A stretch of 64,000 nucleotides of DNA. Source: Porphyra umbilicalis. Lineage: Eukaryota; Rhodophyta; Bangiophyceae; Bangiales; Bangiaceae. Shown in pieces: positions 21,158 to 30,689 of the stretch. The position numbers were made by a program, and so were the translations under genes. Positions within the stretch are counted from its first letter, which is position 1; each line of letters opens with the position of its first letter. The notes under the pieces are model-generated. The model was not told where the DNA came from. It did not search any database and worked only from the letters and a program-made list of their open reading frames with translations. The stretch is from the NCBI GenBank assembly GCA_002049455.2, contig KV918927.1:100907-164906 (forward strand), written 5' to 3'.

Positions 21158-22400
21158 GAGGAACAAGCGCCACATGCAGTCTATCTCTTAAAAAGAAAAA
21201 CAGGCTCTCGAGCAACCGCCCCAAAACTGTGTCAAATCGGCCTCTGCGCCCTCGCAGAGGCCGCTTGGACACACCGAAAAAGACTAGTAGTCGCTGCGAC
21301 CGCCGCTCGTGCTACCACCGCCGCACGGCGCCGCCACGCGTCGGCGACGGTGGGGGTGCGACGGCGGCCGTCGCGGCGGCGGCAACGTTGCCCGCAACCC
21401 CGACTCCCACCGCCATCGGCCGCCGGTTTCAGGCGGACGGGCGGCCGTACCAGCCGCCGCCGTCAGCGCCGCCGCCATCGCCACCCGATGGCGCGTCGGC
21501 GGCACGATCTTGGCCGGGACGGGGGTGCGCCGACGCCCACCTACCGCCGCCACGGCGTCCGGGGAGCGGTGCGTTTCACGCCTTCATGCCACGGGTAGAT
21601 GCACCGCCGCAGGCTCGCGCACGGGCGACATCCCGTCCTCCCCTCCCCCCGCCCAGCCCCCCCGCAGCCTGCCAAACGCCGGCGCCCGTCGCCACACCGG
21701 CGGTACCGCCGGCGGCGGCCGCCAGCCGCGGACCCGCCGCCGCCGGCCGCCACGTGTGCGGGGCGCCCGTGGAGGAGGCCGACGCGGATGGCGACGGCGC
21801 CCAAGCCGCCCGCAACGGACGCGTGCGGTGGCAACTGCCGCTGCGGTGGCCGCCGCTTCCTTTGGACGCCGGTGCCGGTGCCGGCGCCGCCCCCACCCGC
21901 ACGCGCCGCCGCGCACGCGGTCGCCGCCCGTGTCGCCCCGGCGTCGGCTACAATAACTTTTGCCAGCCGTGCAAAGACTGTCCTGGTCCCTTGTCTCTTT
22001 GCTGACAAATCCGCTCTCCTCTGCGGTGAGATCGTCTACGCAAGTCGACCGCTGGTCAGTGAGTGTCGGGCGATCGCGGCGCCACCTTGTCCTTTTTGCC
22101 AGCGGTGCAGTGGTGGGGTGGCTTGCACCCCACCTGCCACCCGCCACGATAGTTCGAGGTCCATGACGATGCATGCTGCTTGTGTGGACGTGCGGTGCGA
22201 CGCAGCGCGACGGGGTGCACGCGCCTCTGGGCGCACTTGAAGTGGGGTGGGGGAGCGTGGCGACCTCGTTCTCCACGCAAGCCCGGTCGGTCGGGCGGCC
22301 GCGTGTTGCGCCACCATCGCCATCGGCCTCTCTCTGCCTGTGTCTTCCTGCCCTCCCCCTCCCCCCCCCCCCCCCCCTCACCTCTGCCCGGCCCGACGCC
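21158..22400. other. GC-rich spacer before F-box gene
   Basis: A second fragment with the hairpin CGGCCTCTGCG...CGCAGAGGCCG lies at 21238-21266. Beyond it, frames are open on both strands. A minus-strand frame with a plausible basic N-terminus (21541-22008) and a plus-strand frame ending in CQPCKDCPGPLSLC (21229-22005) cannot both be real, and neither has a domain. A long C-run lies at about 22358-22377. Confidence 0.4.
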
Positions 22401-23763
22401 ATGACTTTACTCGTGGGCCTCCTCGACCTCCCGACAGAGGTGCTGGAGCACATCCTCTTCCTAGTTGCCGACCCCGCCGCCCTCTACGCGGCGTCGCGCA
22501 CGTGCAAGCGCCTCGCGGCGGCGACGGCGGCGTCGTCCCCCCTGTGGCCGGCGCTCCTCCGCGGCCACGTCGACCTCACCCGCCGCCCGGGGCCTGTGAC
22601 GGGGTGGGAGAGGGACTTTTACTGCTTCTGGGACGACACCAATGGAGAGGAAACCGACCCGATGGCGTTTGCGCCGCCGCTCGCGCGCGTGCGGGGGTGG
22701 ACGGGCGGGGCCGTGGTGGCACCCGGCGGCGGGGGCGATGGGGGCGGGCCGGCGGCTGTGGCGGCGACGGCGGCGGCGGGGGCGGACGAGGGCGCCGACG
22801 GCGCCGCCCCAGACGGCCGCTTCCTCTACATTGACAACCGGCGGGCCGCCGGCGGGCCGCCAACGCCGCCGCCCACCGCCGACGCGGACGCCGCCCGCAG
22901 CGGCGTGGTCGGGCGGGAGGCCAAGCACCCCAAGACCGCCGCCGCTGGCGCCTCGGTGGCGGCGGCGGCGGCGGCGGCGGCGCCCGCCGAGGAGGACCCG
23001 CGGCTCCTGTACGCCGCCCTCGTCGCCGCCACCCGCGCGGGCGCGGCGGCCGCTGACCCGCGATTGGTCGACGGGTGGGACGGGGCCGACGGTGTGTGGA
23101 ACTCGGGGAGCCGACTACGTCCCGCCGCACGTGTGGGTCATGCGGGTGGACCCCCCCGGCATTCCGTGGCCGCCCCGAGCGTCGGTGGCGGGGGCGGCCG
23201 CGGCCGATCTCGAGGCTATCGCCACCGCCGTCGCCGCTGAAAACAGGATCGAGGCCGCCGGCGGCGCCGCGGGGGCCTACCATAACCCCATCACGCGCGA
23301 CGACCCTGCCGGCACCGCCGCCATCGCCGCCGCCAAGACCCCGTCGGCGCTCGAGGCAGACGTTGTCGCCGCAGGCGTGGCGCTGCTCACCGCCGCGGGC
23401 GCCGCGCCGCCCATCCTCCCAACCGTCGCCGCCAAGGGCACCGCCGCCGACGTGCGGGCGGGGGTCCTCGGGTGCGCCTTTGCGGCGAGCGGCAACCCCG
23501 GTGACGCCACGTACATGCGCTTCACGGGCGGGCCGCTCGAGGCGTTCTTCGTCGGGGATGCGGCGCAACAGATTCTACCGGCCCCGGACCTGCTGGCGCC
23601 GGCGCAGGGGGTCAATGGCGCGGTGCGGCGGCTGCTCGGCGGGCGGCCGGCGTTGGTGTTTGTGTTTGGGGTCGAGGCGATGAGCCCGGTGGGGGGGGTG
23701 GTGGCCGTCGCGTGGTCCCCGACGCTTCTCGTCGGGTTGCTCGTGGAGTTTGTGCAAACATGA
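22401..23763 (+). CDS. F-box protein, frame break at 23105
   Basis: From the ATG at 22401 the first 45 residues read as an F-box: LLDLPTEVLEHILFLV, then a Cys/Lys pair in SRTCKRLAAA and LWPALLRGH. The protein should act as a substrate adaptor of an SCF ubiquitin ligase. The first frame runs to about 23105 and then decays. Another frame takes over with coherent sequence (ADYVPPHVWVMRVDPPG) to the stop at 23763. Removing one G from the GGGG at 23105-23108 would join them, so one extra G in the assembly or a real mutation is likely. The roughly 450-residue product ends in a globular C-terminal domain (YMRFTGGPLEAFFVGDAA) I do not recognise, probably the substrate-binding part. Confidence 0.65.
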
Positions 23764-25051
23764 GCTGCGGGGGAGGGGGCGGGGGGGGGGGGGGGCAGGG
23801 GGCGCCTCGGCCAGCCGCGACGCCCGCCACCGTCGGCAGCGGGACGCGGGGGGACGCGGGGGGGTGCACGTGCCGACGCTGCGCAGTGCTCACTATCCGT
23901 CCGACACCAATTCTTAGCAACTGGCCTCTGATGAAGGCTTAATTTTATCCCCACCGGAAAATAAAAATATGGCTGGCCTCAGGAGAGTCTGGCAGGGTCG
24001 GCGGTTTTTTCCGTTTCCGCTGGGGCGCTTCCGTTCTTCTACTGGAAAATGCACCCAAGAAAATGTCTGCACCAGTTCTTGACACAATGATTTCTCATAG
24101 GAGAACGGCTCGGAATCGCACATTACAGTCAGAAAAACTTAGTATGAACGGAGTATTTGGTCATCTGGAGCCCCGAGTTTCCATCCTTGTGTCGCCTTCG
24201 TCCCCCCCCGCCTCCCCCCCTCCCTCCCCCCTGCTCTATCCTCGACCCCCGCCCAAAGTCTTGTTTGAGCAACCCTCTGAGTCTCATGACCCTAGAGGTT
24301 CCTCGACAACTCATGTGCCCCTCGTCTGCGAAGCGTCTAGAGCTACACGCGCTCCCTTCGCTGTCCACACATGTCCTTCGTGTGGGAAGGCTGTAGGCCA
24401 AGGACAGACGTGGGGACGGGGGGCGCACGGGTGGGGGAGGAAGGGGGCGGATGGGAAGGGGGGAGGTGGGTTAGGGGGGCTCAGGGGCTATCGGATGGAC
24501 GATAAAATGATGAGTAAGCCTGTGCTGGTACGCAGGGAACTGGGACAGGGTTGTGCTGTGGTGACATGAAGGGCGGGGGATGGGGGGGGCGATGGGTAGC
24601 CCTGAAAAACTCGCACAGTACAATGTGACCACGAAACTCGGGCTCCAGAGCCTCTCTCATGTGCTGACCACACCTCTTCGTCGACCTTGGCCGAGAAATC
24701 GGCCCAGACAGCCACTACGGGGCTCCGGGGTGCATCGGAGTGAGGGTCGTTCCGCACCGGGCGGTATCGTCGGTAGACCGGTACGCGGAATATGCCGCGT
24801 ACCGGTAAAACAAGAACCAGACATACCGTTGTTTACCGGTCGTACAGACGATCCGGTATTTCTGAGCTGAACCAAATGATTGGGATTGGGGGCAGATGGT
24901 CAGGGAGTTGTGTACATCGGTGACGTTTAAATCCTGAGAGACTGTTCAACAAATCTCACAACTTGCCAGTCCCAGCCGCCGGCCTGCTTTTCTGCCACCC
25001 CTGCCCAGCAGCCACGAAGACAGCAGGTCTCCCACTACCGACGTCCTAGCT
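23764..25051. other. Intergenic stretch, no supported gene
   Basis: Includes G-runs (23780-23795), an AT-richer patch at 23930-24130, C- and G-rich low complexity at 24200-24480, and a perfect palindrome at 24777-24806. Open frames are short and mutually overlapping. Confidence 0.45.
24777..24806. repeat. Perfect 12-bp inverted repeat
   Basis: ACCGGTACGCGG (24777-24788) and its exact reverse complement (24795-24806) are separated by 6 bases. Further ACCGGT-like words lie on either side (24757-24770, 24835-24855). It may be a protein-binding palindrome or the scar of a small foldback element. Confidence 0.6.
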
Positions 25052-25322
25052 ATGGCGTCGTCTTCACCCCCCCCCCCCCACCTGGGCGGCCGCCCCGACT
25101 CGGCCACGCGAATTGAGCGGCGCCGTCGGAGACGGCAACGCGTTGTCTTGGCGCTTGTGATGGCGCGGTCGAAGCTGGGCCTGCATGTGCAGGCTCGCGA
25201 GCGCGATTTGGCGTATGAGCGCCTCATTTGGGCAGACGAAGTAGACTCGCAGCAGCACGGCGTGGACATCCGCCGCAGAATCCTCAACAGCCGCGCGCTG
25301 CGGCGGCCCGCCTACATTGGAA
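25052..25322 (+). pseudogene. Truncated protein-coding fragment
   Basis: From the ATG at 25052 about 90 residues read as a well-formed basic protein start (ATRIERRRRRRQRVVLALV, then WADEVDSQQHG). The frame then enters repeat DNA shared with 17530-17634 and other loci. It looks like the first exon or 5' part of a gene cut off by a transposon insertion. The family is not recognised; the Arg-rich start resembles N-termini of transposases but gives no specific match. Confidence 0.3.
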
Positions 25323-25399
25323 TGAGAGTCACGTTATTGGCACCCTTCCCCCGTCGGTCATCCTCTTGTTATGATCCAACTTTCGTATATTCGGCTGAT

Positions 25400-26075
25400 C
25401 TCTTGGCCAATTCCCTGGCCTTTAGGACAGGGTGCTCTCAAAGTGTAGTGATGCACACATATACTTGGATCAAGGGACTTGCTCTCCGTTTCAGAGGTGG
25501 CAGCCTGCATTCGTGTCCTCAGGGATCTGAGGGCGTGTCAGTGTTGGAAGGGTCGCGATGACGCTAAAAACGAATGGAGTTACGTGACCAAGAAGGACTG
25601 TCCTGCCACAGGGGTCACTGGGCCCGGGCAGCGCCTGCCCCTGTGCCCCCTCTACCGCCCCGAGTTGCGCGCGGTGACCGCGCGCAGCGACTTCCGGGGC
25701 TCGACGCGCCCACGATGACCCGCGGGTGATCGTGCCTGCGCGCCGTCTTCTGTTGCGGCGGCGCGTCGGCGGTTGCTGACGCCATCTAGCGGCGCGGTTA
25801 CAGGCGCCTCGTCGCGCGGCGATCAGTCCCACCCGCCCGCCCGTGCGCCGTGTCGGCCGCCCTGCCCGCCGTGCGTAGGTGCGCTGCGCGGCGGAGTGAC
25901 GGCCTCGCCCGTGGGCGCCGCGCGACGCCGGCGGGCCGCCGCCGCTGCGGTGGCGGAGGCGGCACCCCTTTCCCCGCCCGATGCCCCCCCCACCACGGCA
26001 ACGTGGCTGTGAGTGTGGGTAATGCCAGGGTTGGATCCAGATTAGTAAGGGTAGGATCCATTAACAAGGGTAGTA
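25400..26075 (-). repeat. Dispersed repeat family, copy B
   Basis: 25505-26015 is the reverse complement of 700-1209. 25400-25525 is the reverse complement of about 17530-17634 and contains the imperfect palindrome CCCTGGCCTTTAGGACAGGG. The outer end has GTAATGCCAGGGTTGGATCC, shared with copy C at about 39310-39340. It lies directly 5' of the KDZ transposase and may be part of its flank or an insertion into it. Confidence 0.75.
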
Positions 26076-26380
26076 TCCACAGTAACTAAGCTAATCAGCA
26101 CCGTAGTAGCACTTTCGATCTCGGCTGTCAGCATTGCGACACGGTCGTGCTCCACGTGGCTCCAGATCCGCCCACGTGCGTGCGGCGTGCGGGCCACCGG
26201 GGCGGGCCGCGGGCTGCTGCTGCGGGCCGCTGCTGCTGGGGTCCTCTGCAGCGTGCATCGACTTGGCCATGTGTCCGACGACGCCATCGTCGTCGTGCCG
26301 ACTGGCAGCAACGCCCGTGCAGTTGCGCCTCCCCCCTTGTGCACGGGGGGAGGAGACGCCTCAGCTTTGACGCACCTGCC

Positions 26381-29300
26381 ATGGAGGTGCTTGGTGGGTG
26401 TGCTGATCCATCTATCGGCGCATGTGAGACCATCGCGCTGAACTCGGTCAACCCCCCCGCGCCTTCTCCATGCGACTCTGCCGTAAGTTCCCCCTCCCCT
26501 CGCACCCCCTCGGCACCAGCGCCCCCCTCCCTTGGCAGCGCACCTCACCCCTGCCTTCCCCACTCTGCCCGTGTAGCCCCCCCCCATCTCTTGTCACTGC
26601 CGCCTGTCAGCATCCTGCCTCCACTGCCGGGAGCCCCCGGCGTGCGGCCGCCCAAGGACACGTCGGCTCGGCGACCAGCAGTCACCAGCGCACGACCTTC
26701 CAATGGCTCGACGGCGCGACGGCCAAGACCTACTACTGCACTCCCGTCGTCGCCACGACCGTCATCACCACCCGCGGAGGCGGCAAGAACCTCCCGCGTC
26801 CGGCGGGTAGCCCGCCCTCCGCTTGCACCCGTGCCGATCCCCGTCGCCCTGTCTCCATCGTTGTCGGCTTTTTTTGGGGGTCGTCCACCCCCACCGCAGC
26901 CGTACTCGTCGGCCGTCACCCCGTCGGGCCCCGTACGACGCGTGGCCACGCACGCGCCCGCTGCCGTACCGGTTGCAGCTGTGTCGCGCGCGGCTCATGA
27001 GGCCGCTGGGGTGAACACGGGCGAAGGCGCTGCGGGCCCGGCTCGACAAACAGGCCAGCGGCGTGCGGGCGGACGCGTTGGCGGGGTAGGGCGGCCGAGC
27101 GACACACGGCGGGACACATGGCGGACGCTGGGTCCTGGAATGCGGCGGGCCGTGTGCGCTGCCCTCATCAACCGCGGCATCGAGCCGGTGCTGCTCGGCC
27201 TGCTTGGGGAGCGACCACCGATGGAGGTGTACGACCGCATCAACGAAGGACTCAGTGCCCACGCCCGCGAGTACTACCGCGGTGAGGTGTGGCCTCTGCG
27301 TGGTGTCTTTGGCGTGCTGTCTCGTTTCCCCGCCGTGCTGGTCGACGGGAGTGGCGCCAAGCTGACGCCGACGGTGGTGACTACTTGGTTGACAGACAGC
27401 GGCACAGTCTCCTGCTCCTGCGTGGGGCGTGTGGCTTTTGTGGCTCGCCACGGCGAGGTCCCGGTGGATGGGGCGTGCCAACACGCGCGGACGTTTCGCG
27501 GTGCGATTGATTACTTCTCCTCTCGGCTGGGTGTGCCGCTGTCGACCTTTCGGCGGGTTGTGCCGGCACTCTTCAGTGACGAGAGTGCTGATGAGGTAGT
27601 CGCACGGACGGGGGCAGCGACGGCGTCAGACGCCAAGCTCGATTGGGACGCTGAGGGCCCCATTGAGGCCTTCAGGACGGGGCAGACTGCGGTCGCCGTC
27701 GTCCTATCGGGCATTGGCTCCTGCCGCGTGCCCGCCCCCGTGAGATGCGCCCGCAAGACGAGCACCTGTTTGTTTTGCGACAGCGCCGCGGGCTTCTCGT
27801 GTGTGCACGCCGTCCGAGCACGCAGTGTACGGCGTGGGCCATCTACCAAGGACCCTGTTGCCGCTGACGGCGATGGCGCTGGCGGCGCCGATGATGACTC
27901 CGATGGCGGTGTGGCTGCTGACGATGCGCGCTCGACGGAGCCTCTCGCCCTCTACAACTGCCCGCGATCGGTGCGCGCTGACGTCAAGGTGTGCCGCGCG
28001 ATGGAGGACGGGGAGGTCTTTGCGTTGCGGGCGCCGTCGTGCTGCCCGACGTGTGGGTCGGCCAAGACCAAAGAGAACAGCAAGGTCGACTACGGCGAGG
28101 TGTTGTGCTCTTTGGGCTACGCCGCCATGTCGATGGAGTCGTTCTACTGCGACGACGTCGACTGTCAGCGGTGGATCTTCCCCAACGGACGCGACGCCGG
28201 AGTTGTCATCCAGAGCTGCACCACCGCGGCGACACTCGTCCTCATGCGCGACATGGCGGGGGAGATGGCGACCAGCGGCTCGACATTCCGGTCGTGCTAT
28301 GTCCATTGGACGAACCGATTCATGGACCGCCGCGACTCGAACGCCTACCCAGAGATGTTGCCCGTGAAGATGCGGTCAAAAAAGACCATCACCGCCTTAT
28401 TCTTCCTCACCGTGCAGCTGATGACGAAGGACCCGCCCATCTGGGCCTTCAAGTGCGGCACGTGCCAGGACAAGGACGGGCGGTTCCGCATTGTGACTGC
28501 GGACGGCATTTGGCTCGGCTACCTGAAGCGGCTGGCCTCGAGGCGTTACGTCGTACCCGCCGAGATTTGCACCTCCGTGCGCGACGCGGTACACGCGGCG
28601 TCAATACACCCGTCCGAGTGGGTGAGGCGCTTTTTGCGGATGACGCTCAAGCAGCCGAGCAGGCCGACGGTGATCAAGGCCGCCCAGCTCAACAGCGCGA
28701 AGCGCGCCCTCGCATTCCTGTGCCCTGCGGCGTTGCCACATTTGTTGGAGACGCTGCTGTCGGGGGAGCGGAAGTTGCAGCTGTTTCGGTTGCGTGCGTT
28801 GCTGTCGAGCCTGTGGGACCTCGACCGTGCGGCCATGTCCCTGGCAAACGGGATCGTGGCGCACACCAAGAAGCTTCTGGCGGCGAGCAACGGCCTCTCC
28901 CAGGAGCAAGTGACCGCGCACCAGCTCACACTACAATGCCTCTACTCGTGGCTACTGCACATCGAGCAAGGGCCCAATGGTGGTGGCATCGCTGGGGGGG
29001 TGGGGGTTATCGTGGGTGGAGAAGCTGCTGCCGCCGCCGGTGCCGCCGCCGGTGCCGCTGCCGGGGGTGTGCTTGCTGGTGGCGCCGGCGGTAACGTGGT
29101 AGTAGGGATCGGTGGGGAGGGGCAAGGTGCCCAAGCGGCTGCAGTCGGTGCGGGCGGGGCGGCGGGCGCAGGCGCTGCCGCTGGTCGTGGTGTGCGCGGT
29201 GGCGGCAATGCTGCCAATGCTCCTGCTGCGGGTGGGGCGCGAGCGCCTGGGGGAAGGGCCGCCCGAGGTCCCGCGGCGACGGCACGCCGGCATCACATGG

Positions 29301-30658
29301 ACAGAACAACCAACGAGCCGGTGGATCCGCGATGCTTGCGGCCCAACATCAAGGCGCTCGGTGACACCGTCTACAGGGACATATTGTCGTTTGCAATAGC
29401 TGTCACGATCGACCCCGTGGTCAACCCGTTCAAGCTTCGGCACTGCTCGGCCCTCTCCCAGATCGCAGACGTGTTGAAGGCGGCCGATGGCCTCTCACGT
29501 ATGCAGGAGCTCAAGCGGCGTGTGGCGTTGGCGGCCAACGCCCAACCCCCCGCAGACGCGGCCGGCGCGCAGCCGCCACCCGTTGCCGAGGCTGGCGCGC
29601 AAGAGCCGCCAGTGCGAGCGGCGCCCGCGGACACGACGGAGGCCGTGGTGCTGCTCAAGGAGAGCCGATTGCTGTACTCCTTTTTGGTGGCCATTTCGGG
29701 GACGCCGGTGACCTTCTCCACGTTGGCGACGCTCGCGGCAGACGTGCTTCTGTCCGTTCGGTCGACAATTGAGGACTACTTCCAGCCACGGGAGGGGACG
29801 GACGGGACGGCTGCCATGTACCAGCGGCGCTGGGGGGAGCAGCTGACGCCGGCGGAGCTCCGCGCTCGCTTCGTAGCCGACTACCCCCACGCATCGGACG
29901 ACGCCGCCATCACCGGGTCGTGGTTTCCAGGGCTGCTTGCGTGCCGCCCCGCCGCGTTTGCGCCCGCGGAGGAGGCGGAGCTCGGCACGTGTGCCAAGAA
30001 GTACGAGGAGGCTCACAAGTTCTTCTCCCCCGGCACGTTCACCATCTGCTGCGCGTGTGCGCATCCAAAGATGCTCGGGTTTGTTGTCATGGACAAGCGG
30101 GAGGGACCCCCAGCGCTTCTCAATGCCCTGTTGTCTCATTTTGCTTTGTTGCCTCACTTTGTGGTGTATGACTTTGCGTGCGGTGCTCTGCGCTCTGCCA
30201 TTGGGAAGCTGCCTTTTTTGGTCCGCTTCCTTGTCTTTATCTCTGACCTGTTCCACATCGTCAATCACCTCTGTAGCGACGCGCTCCACCCCAGGTCGTA
30301 CGTCTCCATGGACAAGGCCAACACTGTTGCTCATGAGCAACGCAACGCTCCGATCAACCTGCTGCGGCGGACGCTGCGGGCGGTCGGGCAGGACGAGTAC
30401 ATGGACGTCCTCAAGATGGAGAATGTCATCTACAATATCATGGCCCACGCAAAGAGCACCTGCCCGTACCCTCTGCCCGACTCCTACAACTACCGTCAGT
30501 ACTACTTCTCCCGGGCGCCGTGCCTTTGTGGTTGCGATTACCACCCTGACGCCCCGCCGCAGCCGCCACCCCCCCCCCACGTCCCAGAAGATGTCAACAC
30601 GAGCGAGGCGGGCCCCCCCGCGTGGGCTGGACCGGACTACGTGCCATTGGATGTGTAG
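26381..30658 (+). CDS. KDZ-superfamily transposase
   Basis: 1,425 residues from the ATG at 26381; the frame is open further upstream, and a GTAAGT at about 26483 leaves room for an N-terminal intron. Features in order: Pro-rich N-terminus; SWIM-type zinc finger (CSCVGRV about residue 345, then GACQH about 366); a Cys-rich domain (CCPTCGSAK, later FYCDDVDCQRWIFPNGRDAG); CGTCQ and DGIWLGY; a Gly/Ala-rich insert; then the catalytic core. That core has VVYDFACG (Asp about 1263), SDLFHIVNHLC and AHEQRNAPINLLRRTL (Glu about 1319). This order and the D-x-C, FH..NH and EQ-N motifs are those of Kyakuja-Dileera-Zisupton elements and the animal HMGXB3 relatives. The enzyme should cut and join DNA. The frame is intact over 4.2 kb, so the copy is young or still active. 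Terminal repeats were not found by eye. Confidence 0.75.
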   Translation: MEVLGGCADPSIGACETIALNSVNPPAPSPCDSAVSSPSPRTPSAPAPPSLGSAPHPCLPHSARVAPPHLLSLPPVSILPPLPGAPGVRPPKDTSARRPAVTSARPSNGSTARRPRPTTALPSSPRPSSPPAEAARTSRVRRVARPPLAPVPIPVALSPSLSAFFGGRPPPPQPYSSAVTPSGPVRRVATHAPAAVPVAAVSRAAHEAAGVNTGEGAAGPARQTGQRRAGGRVGGVGRPSDTRRDTWRTLGPGMRRAVCAALINRGIEPVLLGLLGERPPMEVYDRINEGLSAHAREYYRGEVWPLRGVFGVLSRFPAVLVDGSGAKLTPTVVTTWLTDSGTVSCSCVGRVAFVARHGEVPVDGACQHARTFRGAIDYFSSRLGVPLSTFRRVVPALFSDESADEVVARTGAATASDAKLDWDAEGPIEAFRTGQTAVAVVLSGIGSCRVPAPVRCARKTSTCLFCDSAAGFSCVHAVRARSVRRGPSTKDPVAADGDGAGGADDDSDGGVAADDARSTEPLALYNCPRSVRADVKVCRAMEDGEVFALRAPSCCPTCGSAKTKENSKVDYGEVLCSLGYAAMSMESFYCDDVDCQRWIFPNGRDAGVVIQSCTTAATLVLMRDMAGEMATSGSTFRSCYVHWTNRFMDRRDSNAYPEMLPVKMRSKKTITALFFLTVQLMTKDPPIWAFKCGTCQDKDGRFRIVTADGIWLGYLKRLASRRYVVPAEICTSVRDAVHAASIHPSEWVRRFLRMTLKQPSRPTVIKAAQLNSAKRALAFLCPAALPHLLETLLSGERKLQLFRLRALLSSLWDLDRAAMSLANGIVAHTKKLLAASNGLSQEQVTAHQLTLQCLYSWLLHIEQGPNGGGIAGGVGVIVGGEAAAAAGAAAGAAAGGVLAGGAGGNVVVGIGGEGQGAQAAAVGAGGAAGAGAAAGRGVRGGGNAANAPAAGGARAPGGRAARGPAATARRHHMDRTTNEPVDPRCLRPNIKALGDTVYRDILSFAIAVTIDPVVNPFKLRHCSALSQIADVLKAADGLSRMQELKRRVALAANAQPPADAAGAQPPPVAEAGAQEPPVRAAPADTTEAVVLLKESRLLYSFLVAISGTPVTFSTLATLAADVLLSVRSTIEDYFQPREGTDGTAAMYQRRWGEQLTPAELRARFVADYPHASDDAAITGSWFPGLLACRPAAFAPAEEAELGTCAKKYEEAHKFFSPGTFTICCACAHPKMLGFVVMDKREGPPALLNALLSHFALLPHFVVYDFACGALRSAIGKLPFLVRFLVFISDLFHIVNHLCSDALHPRSYVSMDKANTVAHEQRNAPINLLRRTLRAVGQDEYMDVLKMENVIYNIMAHAKSTCPYPLPDSYNYRQYYFSRAPCLCGCDYHPDAPPQPPPPPHVPEDVNTSEAGPPAWAGPDYVPLDV

Positions 30659-30689
30659 CGGCTGTAGCTGGTTTGCTCGCTCGGTGGCC

